Below are positions 1 through 6,909 of a stretch of DNA of 7,467 bases, one piece after another. Positions within the stretch are counted from its first letter, which is position 1. Every line of letters starts with the position of its first letter. The DNA is taken from positions 1 through 7,467 of the forward strand of contig JBAUWJ010000319.1 in the NCBI GenBank assembly GCA_049583715.1, given 5' to 3'. The position numbers were made by a program, and so were the translations under genes. Below the pieces are notes generated by a model. It was not told where the DNA came from, ran no database searches, and saw only the letters and a program-made list of their open reading frames with translations. This DNA is from JAANXG01 sp049583715. GTDB lineage: Bacteria > Pseudomonadota > Gammaproteobacteria > Arenicellales > JAANXG01.

Positions 1-2814
1 GGGGTCGAGACGCACTGGAAGACCTATTGCGCCAACGCGGCGCGGCCCCTGCCGGCCGGACCCGTTCTCGACAGCCTGCCCCGTGTCTGGGCGTGCAGCG
101 AGTTCATCGCGCGGACCTGCTCCCTGCACCCGGAGGTGCTGGAAGACCTGCGCGAAAGCGGCGACCTCGAGCGCGCTTACGCGGAGCACGAGCTCACCCG
201 GCGCGTCGAGGTCCTCGCGGCCGACATCGAGACCGAGGAGGACCTGTACGCCGCCTCGAGACGGCTGCGCAGGCGCGAGGCGGTTCGCATCGCGTGGCGG
301 GACCTCGCCGGGTGGGCCGATCTCGACGAGGTGATGAGCCTGATGACCGAGCTTGCCGACGCCTGCCTGCAGCTCGCTTTGACCACGCTCTACAACGCCG
401 CCTGCGACCGGCGCGGCACGCCCCGCGACGCCGACGGCAAGCCGGTGGCGATGAGTATTCTCGGCCTCGGCAAGCTCGGCGGGCGCGAGCTCAACTTCTC
501 CTCCGACATCGACCTCATCTTCGCCTACCGCGCCGACGGTGACACCGATGCCCAGCGACCGCTGTCCAACCAGGAGTTCTTCCGCAAGCTCGCGGCGCGG
601 CTGATCCGCGCGCTCGACCACGTGACCGAGGACGGCTGCGTCTTCCGGGTCGACATGCGCCTGCGCCCCAACGGCAACAGCGGTCCGCTGATCCTGTCTT
701 TCGACGCGACGGTGCACTACTACCAGGTGCACGGCCGCGACTGGGAGCGTTACGCGCTGGTGAAGGCGCGGGCCGTGGCCGGCGACGTCGACGGCGGCCG
801 GCGGCTGCTGGACCAGCTCCGGCCGTTCGTCTATCGCAAGTACCTGGATTACGGCGCCATTCAGGCGATCCGCGACATGAAGCAGATGATCGACCGCGAA
901 GTGCAGCGCAAGCACGGCGAGGGCGACATCAAGCTGGGGCGCGGCGGCATCCGGGAGATCGAGTTCATCGTCCAGAGCCTGCAGCTCATACGCGGCGGGC
1001 GCGAGCTTCGCCTGCAGAGCAACCGCATCCACGCCGCCCTGCGCGAGCTCGGCCGGGTCGGCGCGCTGGAGTCCGCGACCGTCTCCATACTCGAGACGAG
1101 CTACCGCTTCCTGCGCAACCTGGAGCACCGCCTGCAGATGCTGGGTGACGAGCAGACCCATGTTCTGCCCAAGGGAGAGGCGGACCGGGCCAGGGTGGCG
1201 ATGGCCATGGGCATGGCGGATTGGTCCGCACTCGAGCAGGCGCTCAATGAGGTCAAGAGCCAGGTGCACGAAGCCTTCCAGCGCATCCTCAGCGAGAAAC
1301 CGCCGCCCGGCGACATGCTGGACACCCTGGGTGACGTGTGGTCCGCGCACATCGATCCCGAGGCCGCGGCGCCGCTGCTCCGGCGTGTGGGCTTCGACGA
1401 GCCGGAAGTCACCCTGGAGCTCATTCAGCGGCTGCGGCAGGGCAAGTCTTACCACGCGCACTCGAAGGTGGGCCGCGAGCGCCTCGACCGGCTCATGCCG
1501 GTGCTCATTCAGCTCGCCGGCCGGACCGAGCGGCCTCACGAGACGCTGTCCCGCCTCATCCATTTCGTGGAGTCCGTGGGGCGCCGGTCGACTTACCTGA
1601 TCCTGCTGATCGAAAATCCCCAGGCCCTGGAGCAGCTCGTGCGGCTGTGCGCCGCCAGCGCCTGGGTGAGCAACTGGATCAGCCGCTATCCTCTGCTCCT
1701 CGAGGAGCTGCTCGGACCCATCACGGACACGGACGAGTCCTTCGAGGAGCAGCTCGGCGAGGAGATCGAGCAGCGCCTCAAGCCCCTGGACGAGGGCGAC
1801 ATCGAGGGACACATGGAGGCCTTCCGTGAAATCCACCATGCCCAGGTCCTGCGCATCGCCGCCGCGGACATATTCGACGCCATCGACCGATCCCAGGTGG
1901 CGGGGCGCCTGTGCCGGGTGGCCGAGAAGCTGCTCGATGCCGTATCCGACTACTGCCGCCGCGAACTCTCCGCGACGCTCGGCGTTCCCACTCCCGCGGA
2001 CCCGGGCGAACCTCCTGCGTTCGGCATCGTGGGCTACGGCAAGCTGGGCAGCCGCGAGCTCGGCTACAACTCCGATGTCGACCTGGTGTTCATGCACCAC
2101 GGGTGCGACGCGATGGCCGCCACGACCGGGGGCCGGCGCCCGGTGACCAATGAGCAATATTTCAGTCGCCTCACGCAGCGCATCACCCACGTCATCGCGA
2201 CGCGCACGCCATCGGGGGTGGTTTACGACATCGACTACCGGCTGCGCCCGAGCGGCGGCTCCGGCCCGCTGGTGACCTCACTGGCGGCGTTCCGCAGCTA
2301 CCAGGGAGAGCGCGCCTGGACCTGGGAGCACCAGGCCCTGGTCCGGGCCCGTATGGTCAGCGGGCCGGCGGCGCTGGCCGCGGCCTTCGAGGAGGCCCGC
2401 CGCGAGGTGATCTGCACCCCGCGGGACCCCGACAAGCTGCGCGCCGACGTCCAGGAGATGCGCGAGCGCATGCGCACGGCCAACGACCGGGGCACTGGGG
2501 ACGTCTTCGATCTCAAGCAGTGCCCGGGGGGAATCATTGACATCGAGTTCATAGTTCAATATTACGTCCTTCGGCACGCCCACCAGCATCCCGCCCTCGC
2601 CGGTCCGCGCGGCACGCTCGAGCTCCTCGGTCTCCTCGGCGATACGGGCTTGATGAGCGGGGACGACGCGGCGGGCTTGAAGGGGGCCTACCAGCGCTAC
2701 CTGGACGTCGACCACGGACACAAGCTGGCGGAGCTGGAGCCGTTGATCGATAATCAACGACTGGCGGACGAGCGCCGGCATGTATCGGCGATCTGGCGCC
2801 GCATCTTCACCTGA
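1..2814 (+). CDS. glnE: Bifunctional glutamine synthetase adenylyltransferase/adenylyl-removing enzyme (5' end outside window)
   Basis: Cytoplasmic enzyme that adenylylates (inactivates) and deadenylylates (reactivates) glutamine synthetase in response to PII and glutamine. The frame is open from base 1 and already reads recognisable GlnE sequence (LPRVWACSEFIART), so the gene starts upstream. The first ATG inside, at 136, is not the true start. The 937 codons seen compare with about 946 residues in E. coli, so little is missing. Two nucleotidyltransferase domains are visible. The N-terminal adenylyl-removing domain has GLGKLGGREL followed by the metal-binding pair D169/D171 (window numbering; E. 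coli D173/D175). The C-terminal adenylyltransferase domain has GYGKLGSREL and D692/D694 (E. coli D701/D703). Each is followed by an RLRP-x-G-x-SGPL strand and a GGI-x-(E/D)-IEFIVQ helix (near residues 315 and 845). Both active sites look intact. ilvE follows after 39 nt. Confidence 0.97.
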   Translation, partial: GVETHWKTYCANAARPLPAGPVLDSLPRVWACSEFIARTCSLHPEVLEDLRESGDLERAYAEHELTRRVEVLAADIETEEDLYAASRRLRRREAVRIAWRDLAGWADLDEVMSLMTELADACLQLALTTLYNAACDRRGTPRDADGKPVAMSILGLGKLGGRELNFSSDIDLIFAYRADGDTDAQRPLSNQEFFRKLAARLIRALDHVTEDGCVFRVDMRLRPNGNSGPLILSFDATVHYYQVHGRDWERYALVKARAVAGDVDGGRRLLDQLRPFVYRKYLDYGAIQAIRDMKQMIDREVQRKHGEGDIKLGRGGIREIEFIVQSLQLIRGGRELRLQSNRIHAALRELGRVGALESATVSILETSYRFLRNLEHRLQMLGDEQTHVLPKGEADRARVAMAMGMADWSALEQALNEVKSQVHEAFQRILSEKPPPGDMLDTLGDVWSAHIDPEAAAPLLRRVGFDEPEVTLELIQRLRQGKSYHAHSKVGRERLDRLMPVLIQLAGRTERPHETLSRLIHFVESVGRRSTYLILLIENPQALEQLVRLCAASAWVSNWISRYPLLLEELLGPITDTDESFEEQLGEEIEQRLKPLDEGDIEGHMEAFREIHHAQVLRIAAADIFDAIDRSQVAGRLCRVAEKLLDAVSDYCRRELSATLGVPTPADPGEPPAFGIVGYGKLGSRELGYNSDVDLVFMHHGCDAMAATTGGRRPVTNEQYFSRLTQRITHVIATRTPSGVVYDIDYRLRPSGGSGPLVTSLAAFRSYQGERAWTWEHQALVRARMVSGPAALAAAFEEARREVICTPRDPDKLRADVQEMRERMRTANDRGTGDVFDLKQCPGGIIDIEFIVQYYVLRHAHQHPALAGPRGTLELLGLLGDTGLMSGDDAAGLKGAYQRYLDVDHGHKLAELEPLIDNQRLADERRHVSAIWRRIFT
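2537..2565 (+). promoter_or_regulatory. Candidate sigma70 promoter inside the 3' end of glnE
   Basis: A perfect -35 hexamer TTGACA (2537-2542) is separated by exactly 17 nt from TATTAC (2560-2565), a 4/6 match to the -10 consensus that keeps the key T1, A2, T3 and A5. It lies in an AT-rich island within a very GC-rich gene. The codons that create it (ATT, ATA, GTT, CAA, TAT) are ones this gene otherwise mostly avoids. It points at ilvE, with an expected transcript start near 2572 and a leader of about 280 nt. It could drive ilvE and the waa genes independently of glnE. This is inferred from sequence only. Confidence 0.45.
2741..2759. repeat. Perfect inverted repeat (7-bp arms, 5-nt spacer) near the 3' end of glnE
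   Basis: CGTTGAT and ATCAACG are perfect reverse complements separated by CGATA. The repeat sits about 95 nt upstream of the ilvE start and downstream of the candidate promoter. It also lies in a run of codons unusual here (TTG, ATC, GAT, AAT, CAA, CGA). It could be an operator-like dyad or a small hairpin in an ilvE leader RNA. There is no U-tract, so it is not a standard intrinsic terminator. Function unknown. Confidence 0.4.
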
Positions 2815-2836
2815 TCCGACAATCCGATATAGAGGC

Positions 2837-2843
2837 GGAGGAG
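2837..2843 (+). promoter_or_regulatory. Strong ribosome binding site of ilvE
   Basis: GGAGGAG lies 10 nt before the ATG at 2854 and fixes that start. It is the only near-consensus Shine-Dalgarno sequence among the gene starts in the window, suggesting that ilvE is translated independently and efficiently. Confidence 0.85.
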
Positions 2844-2853
2844 AAACAGCATC

Positions 2854-3774
2854 ATGTCATTTGCAGATCGCGATGGCGTCATCTGGATGGATGGCGAGCT
2901 CGTGCCCTGGCGGGAAGCGACCGTGCATGTACTCACCCACACCCTGCACTATGGCGTGGGCGTATTCGAGGGCGTGCGGGCGTACCGGACCGGGCAGGGC
3001 ACCGCGATCTTCCGACTTCAGGACCATACGAGGCGGTTCTTCCGTTCCGCCCGCATCATGGGAATCGACCTTCCCTTCGACCAGGACACCCTGAACGAGG
3101 CCCAGAAGAGCGTGGTCCGGGAAAACGGGTTGAGCGAGGCCTATATCCGTCCCCTCGCCTTCTGGGGATCCGAGGGCATGGGGCTGCACGCCCGCAACCT
3201 GAAGACCCACGTCGCCATCGCCTCCTGGGAATGGGGGGCGTATCTCGGCGACGAGGGCCTCGCCAAGGGCATCCGCGTCAAGACCTCGTCCTTCAGCCGG
3301 CATCACGTCAACAGCACCATGTGCAAGGCCAAGGCCACCGGTCACTACTACAACTCCATCCTGGCCCTCGAGGAGGCGCTCGCCGCGGGCTGCGACGAGG
3401 CCCTGCTCCTCGACACCGAGGGCTACGTGGCCGAGGGCAGCGGCGAGAACATCTTCATCGTCCGCGATGGCAAGGTCCTGACGCCGGAGCTCACCAGCGC
3501 GCTGGAAGGGATCACGCGCGACACCGTGGTGACGCTGCTCGGCGAGCTGGATATCAAGGTCCACGACAAGCGCATTACCCGCGACGAGGTCTATGTCGCC
3601 GACGAGGCGTTCTTCTGCGGCACCGCCGCCGAGATCACCCCGATCCGGGAGCTGGACGGCCGCACCATCGGCGAGGGACGCCGCGGCCCCATCACCGAGA
3701 AGATACAGTCCATGTACTTCGACCAGGTCAAGGGCCGGCGGGAAGAACACCCGGAGTGGCTGGTATACGTCTAG
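2854..3774 (+). CDS. ilvE: Branched-chain amino acid aminotransferase
   Basis: PLP enzyme that transfers the amino group between glutamate and the 2-keto acids of leucine, isoleucine and valine, the last step of their synthesis, in the cytoplasm. It has 306 residues against 309 in E. coli IlvE. It is a fold-type IV aminotransferase. The N-terminal part reads like IlvE (TLHYGVGVFEGVRAY, around residues 30-44). The Schiff-base lysine is K160 in CKAKATGHYYNS. E194 begins the class IV signature EGSGENIF, which continues to the GITR sequence as the family pattern requires. T257 in GTAAEITP is the expected phosphate contact. D-amino acid transaminase and aminodeoxychorismate lyase share the fold, but the length and N-terminal sequence favour IlvE. 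The 40-nt gap to waaF holds no terminator, so transcription probably continues into the LPS genes. Pairing with glnE upstream is typical of gammaproteobacterial waa loci. Confidence 0.96.
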   Translation: MSFADRDGVIWMDGELVPWREATVHVLTHTLHYGVGVFEGVRAYRTGQGTAIFRLQDHTRRFFRSARIMGIDLPFDQDTLNEAQKSVVRENGLSEAYIRPLAFWGSEGMGLHARNLKTHVAIASWEWGAYLGDEGLAKGIRVKTSSFSRHHVNSTMCKAKATGHYYNSILALEEALAAGCDEALLLDTEGYVAEGSGENIFIVRDGKVLTPELTSALEGITRDTVVTLLGELDIKVHDKRITRDEVYVADEAFFCGTAAEITPIRELDGRTIGEGRRGPITEKIQSMYFDQVKGRREEHPEWLVYV

Positions 3775-3802
3775 GCACGGGAGTCAGCGAGCGGCGGCGG
3801 GC

Positions 3803-3808
3803 GGGAAG
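3803..3808 (+). promoter_or_regulatory. Ribosome binding site of waaF, in the loop of a possible hairpin
   Basis: GGGAAG stands 6 nt before the GTG at 3815, a modest Shine-Dalgarno match that supports this start. GCGGCG (3791-3796 or 3794-3799) can pair with CGCCGC (3809-3814), which would place this site in a 9-12 nt loop and the stem directly against the start codon. Confidence 0.5.
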
Positions 3809-3814
3809 CGCCGC

Positions 3815-4846
3815 GTGAGCCCGGCGCCGTCACGGATACTGGTGGTGGGCCCGGCCTGGATCGGCGACATGGTGATTGCCCACAGTCTGTTTCAGCTCAT
3901 CCAGGCAAAGCTGGGCGCACCGCTGGACGTGCTGGCACCCGCCTGGACTCATCCCCTGCTGTCGCGCATGCCGGACGTGGACGCGGCCGTCGCCGCCCCT
4001 TTCGAGCACGGCCGGCTCCACCTTCGCCGGCGCTTCGAACTCGCCCGGTCGCTGGCGCCGCGCCGCTACGCGCGCGCCTTCGTGTTGCCCAATTCCTGGA
4101 AGTCGGCGCTGGTGCCCTTCCTGGCCGGGGTGCCGAAGCGCACGGGCTTCCTCGGCGAGCTGCGCTTCGGCCTCATCAACGACGCGCGCCGCCTGGACGC
4201 GGCCGCCATGCCGATGATGGCCCAGCGGTACATCGCGTTGGTGCAGGAGCCGGGAGAGCCGCCCCTGCCCCGCGCGGAGATTCCGGCCCCGCGTCTGGAG
4301 GCATCGCCGGCGGCCCTGCAATCGGCCTTGGAAAGCCTCGACCTGACCCTGGACCAACCGGTGCTCGCCCTGTGCCCCGGGGCCGAATACGGACCGGCCA
4401 AGCAATGGCCGGAATCGCACTTTGCTGAGGTGGCGCGTCACTATCTCGAGTGCGGCTACGCCGTGTGGGTGATGGGCTCGGAGAAGGACCTGCCGATCGT
4501 CCGGGAGGTCGACCGCCTGTCCGGCGGCCGCTGCCGGGTGCTCGCCGGTCGCACCACACTCCTCGAGGCCATCGACCTGCTGTCGGCCGCGGCGCTGGTG
4601 GTGAGCAACGATTCCGGGCTCATGCACATCGCGGCGGCGCTGAACCGGCCGCTGGTGGCGGTGTTCGGGTCCACGGACCCCGGGCACACGCCGCCGCTGG
4701 GCCGCCGTGCGGCGATCGTCCGGCGCGAGGACCTGCCGTGCAGCCCCTGCTTCCAGAGGAAGTGCCCCCTCGGACACCTGGCGTGCCTGCGCGAGCTGGA
4801 TGCGGACCGGGTCATCGACGCCTCGGCCCGGCTGCTGGCGGCATGA
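3815..4846 (+). CDS. waaF: ADP-heptose:LPS heptosyltransferase II
   Basis: Adds the second L-glycero-D-manno-heptose of the LPS inner core from ADP-heptose, at the cytoplasmic face of the inner membrane. It is a GT9 family, GT-B fold enzyme. I place the start at GTG 3815, giving 343 residues (E. coli WaaF 348). Starting at the in-frame ATG 3593 would overlap ilvE by about 180 nt and add non-homologous sequence. The N-terminal strand ILVVGPAWIGDM carries D18 at the position of the catalytic base of the family. APAWTHPLLSRMPDVD and VLPNSWKSALVPFLAGVP are WaaF-like. The C-terminal donor domain has CPGAEYGPAKQWP (K196) and NDSGLMHIAAALNRP (D266, H271). Near the C-terminus four cysteines (C309, C312, C317, C324) form C-x2-C-x4-C-x6-C, absent from E. 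coli WaaF as I remember it. The stop overlaps the waaC start (ATGA), so the two heptosyltransferases are translationally coupled. Confidence 0.95.
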   Translation: MSPAPSRILVVGPAWIGDMVIAHSLFQLIQAKLGAPLDVLAPAWTHPLLSRMPDVDAAVAAPFEHGRLHLRRRFELARSLAPRRYARAFVLPNSWKSALVPFLAGVPKRTGFLGELRFGLINDARRLDAAAMPMMAQRYIALVQEPGEPPLPRAEIPAPRLEASPAALQSALESLDLTLDQPVLALCPGAEYGPAKQWPESHFAEVARHYLECGYAVWVMGSEKDLPIVREVDRLSGGRCRVLAGRTTLLEAIDLLSAAALVVSNDSGLMHIAAALNRPLVAVFGSTDPGHTPPLGRRAAIVRREDLPCSPCFQRKCPLGHLACLRELDADRVIDASARLLAA

Positions 4847-5880
4847 AGCTGCTCCTGGTCAAGACCAGCTCGCTCGGCGACGTCGTTCAGACCTTCCCGG
4901 CGCTGAGCGATGCCCGGCGCCGGATCGAGGACCTCGTCTGCGACTGGGTGGTGGAAGAGACTTACGCCGACCTGCCCGCCTGGCACCCGGCGGTGCGGCA
5001 CGTCATCCCGGTCGCCATGCGCGGCTGGCGTCGTCCACCCTGGCTGCAGCACCTGCCCGCGGTCACTCGTTTCATTCGGCGGCTGCGGCAGGAGCGCTAC
5101 GACCTGGTGCTGGACGCCCAGGGCCTGCTGAAGAGCGCAGTCCTCACCCGCCTGGCACGGGGCCGCCGGGCCGGATTGGCGGCGGGCAGCGCCCGCGAGC
5201 CGCTCGCCGCCCGGCTGTACGATCAGACCATGGCGCTGCCCGCGGGCGGCCACGCCATCGACCGCAACCGCAGCCTGTTCGCCGCGGCCCTGCGCTATGA
5301 CATCCCGGAGTCCCTGGACTATGGTCTGCGCCTGCCCGGCGCGGCTGAACGGGGAGATGCCGCGGAGGACCCGTACCTCGTGTTCATCCCCGGCACGACC
5401 TGGCCCAGCAAGCGATGGCCCCCCCGACACTGGCGGGCGCTGGCGCAGGCCGCGAGCGACGCGGGCTGGCGGGTCCGGGTGATTTCGGGCACACCCGCCG
5501 AGGGCGACACGGCGCGCGCGATCTGCGAAGGTCTGCCCAACGCCGAGGCACCCGCGGCGATGTCCATTCCCGAGCTCGCACGCGCGCTGCATGGAGCCCG
5601 CGCGGTGGTGTCGGTGGATTCCGGTCCCGGCCACCTGGCCGCGGCCGTGGGCACGCCGGGCGTGTCGATCTACGGCGCGACGGATCCGGCCCTGACCGGT
5701 ATCCGGGGCGCCGCCCAGAGGCACCTGTCCGCGGACTTCGAGTGCTCGCCGTGCCTCGAGCGTCGCTGCCGCTTCACCGACCACGGCCAGGTGCATCCCG
5801 ACTGCTACGCCACGGTGCCCCCGGAGCGGGTGTGGGGTACACTCACCGATCTCATCCAATTACGCGAACGATCACTATGA
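4843..5880 (+). CDS. waaC: ADP-heptose:LPS heptosyltransferase I
   Basis: Adds the first heptose to Kdo2-lipid A, using ADP-heptose, at the inner face of the cytoplasmic membrane. It is a GT9, GT-B fold protein of 345 residues (E. coli WaaC 319). The N-terminus MKLLLVKTSSLGDVVQTFPAL aligns without gaps to E. coli WaaC and places the catalytic aspartate at D13. DWVVEE, IPVAMRGWRR and LVDAQGL-like LVLDAQGLLKSA follow. Donor-binding residues include K190 in PSKRWPPRHW (E. coli K192) and D259/H264 in VSVDSGPGHL (E. coli D261/H266). The extra length is mostly at the C-terminus, which holds C301, C304, C309 and C321 (C-x2-C-x4-C-x11-C), similar to the cluster in WaaF. The start overlaps the waaF stop and there is no clear Shine-Dalgarno site, so translation probably depends on coupling. 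The stop overlaps the galE start in the same way. Confidence 0.95.
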   Translation: MKLLLVKTSSLGDVVQTFPALSDARRRIEDLVCDWVVEETYADLPAWHPAVRHVIPVAMRGWRRPPWLQHLPAVTRFIRRLRQERYDLVLDAQGLLKSAVLTRLARGRRAGLAAGSAREPLAARLYDQTMALPAGGHAIDRNRSLFAAALRYDIPESLDYGLRLPGAAERGDAAEDPYLVFIPGTTWPSKRWPPRHWRALAQAASDAGWRVRVISGTPAEGDTARAICEGLPNAEAPAAMSIPELARALHGARAVVSVDSGPGHLAAAVGTPGVSIYGATDPALTGIRGAAQRHLSADFECSPCLERRCRFTDHGQVHPDCYATVPPERVWGTLTDLIQLRERSL

Positions 5881-6902
5881 CTGCCACTGTTCTGGTGACC
5901 GGCGGCGCGGGCTATATCGGCTCCCACACGACCCGGCAGTTGGTGCAGGCCGGCTTCGACGTCCTGGTGGTCGACAATCTCTACTCCGGTCACTCCTGGG
6001 CGGTGGACCCGCGGGCCCGGTTCTTCGAGATGGACGCCGGAGACGGTCCCGGTGTCGCCGCGTTGCTGCGCGCGCACGCGCCGGTGGAGGCCGTCATTCA
6101 CTTCGCCGGCCACATCGTGGTGCCGGAATCGGTGCGCCAGCCCCTCAAGTACTACAGCAACAACGCCATCGCCTCCACCAGCCTCATCCGCGCCTGCCGC
6201 GAGAACAACGTCCAGCGCTTCCTGTTCTCGTCCAGCGCCGCCGTCTACGGCCAGCCCCGGCACGTGCCGATCACCGAGGACGCGCCCACCGCGCCCATCA
6301 ACCCCTACGGGCGCAGCAAACTGATCACCGAGTGGACCCTGGCCGACGTCGCGCACGCCTCCGGGATCAACAGGGCCGAAGATCCCTTCCATTACCTGGC
6401 CCTGCGCTACTTCAACGTCGCGGGCGCCTCGCTGGACGCGGTACTGGGCCAGGCGACGCCCGAGGCCACGCATCTCATCAAGGTGGCCTGCGAAGCCGCC
6501 TGCGGCAAGCGGCGCGGCGTCGAGATCTTCGGCACCGATTACCCGACGCCGGACGGAACCTGCGTCCGCGACTACATCCACGTGGAGGACCTCGCCGCCG
6601 CCCATGTCCTGGGCTTGAGATACCTGCTGGATGGCGGCGAATCGGCGGTGCTCAACTGCGGCTACGGCCGCGGCTTCAGCGTCCGGGAGGTGATCGATAC
6701 GGTGCGCGAGGTGAGCCGCACGGCGTTTCCGGTGGTGGAAGCCGCCCGCCGGCCGGGCGACCCCGCCGTGCTCGTCGCCGACAGCACGCGCATCCGCGAA
6801 CAGCTCGGCTGGTCGCCCCTGTACGACGACCTGGAGCTGATCTGCCGTACGGCCTGCGAGTGGGAGCGCGGGCTCGCGGCGCGGGTGTCGCGCGTCGGCT
6901 GA
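5877..6902 (+). CDS. galE: UDP-glucose 4-epimerase
   Basis: NAD-dependent cytoplasmic epimerase that interconverts UDP-glucose and UDP-galactose, here probably supplying galactose for LPS core or O-antigen. It has 341 residues (E. coli GalE 338) and an extended SDR fold. The Rossmann motif TGGAGYIGSH is at residues 8-17, the catalytic Ser is S120 in SSSAAVYG, and the YxxxK pair is Y144/K148 in NPYGRSK. ALRYFNVAGA, ATPEATHLIKVA and YPTPDGTCVRDYIHVEDLA are strongly GalE-like, closest in flavour to the ExoB type of exopolysaccharide-linked epimerases. The position matching E. coli Y299, which gates N-acetylated substrates, appears to be L299, so activity on UDP-GlcNAc/GalNAc is possible but not shown. 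The ATG overlaps the waaC stop (ATGA) and lacks a Shine-Dalgarno site. The gene lies between waaC and waaG, which are adjacent in P. aeruginosa as I recall. Confidence 0.94.
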   Translation: MTATVLVTGGAGYIGSHTTRQLVQAGFDVLVVDNLYSGHSWAVDPRARFFEMDAGDGPGVAALLRAHAPVEAVIHFAGHIVVPESVRQPLKYYSNNAIASTSLIRACRENNVQRFLFSSSAAVYGQPRHVPITEDAPTAPINPYGRSKLITEWTLADVAHASGINRAEDPFHYLALRYFNVAGASLDAVLGQATPEATHLIKVACEAACGKRRGVEIFGTDYPTPDGTCVRDYIHVEDLAAAHVLGLRYLLDGGESAVLNCGYGRGFSVREVIDTVREVSRTAFPVVEAARRPGDPAVLVADSTRIREQLGWSPLYDDLELICRTACEWERGLAARVSRVG

Positions 6903-6909
6903 GCGCCCC

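Noticed and set aside
2806..2833. Second possible promoter just before ilvE (TTCACC-N16-TATAGA)
   Set aside because: Both hexamers match only 4/6. The transcript would start around 2840, inside the ilvE Shine-Dalgarno sequence, removing part of it.
2857..3750. Long reverse-strand open frame (297 codons) opposite ilvE
   Set aside because: It mirrors ilvE codon structure in GC-rich DNA, has low-complexity composition and no recognisable motif. ilvE itself is certain.
3593..3814. Upstream in-frame ATG start for waaF at 3593
   Set aside because: It would overlap ilvE by about 180 nt and add a Ser/Arg/Pro-rich extension not seen in WaaF. GTG 3815 with GGGAAG gives the family's usual length.
3775..3814. 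Possible terminator between ilvE and waaF
   Set aside because: The only stem is the short one against the waaF start, and no T-run follows it, so there is no support for termination.
5838..5843. TACACT as a possible -10 box for a galE promoter
   Set aside because: There is no -35-like hexamer at suitable distance and no extended -10; the match is weak and expected by chance.
4456..5859. Reverse-strand open frame of 467 codons opposite waaF/waaC
   Set aside because: It spans two well-supported genes, has Arg/Gly/Ala-rich composition and no domain signature; it is a GC-content shadow.
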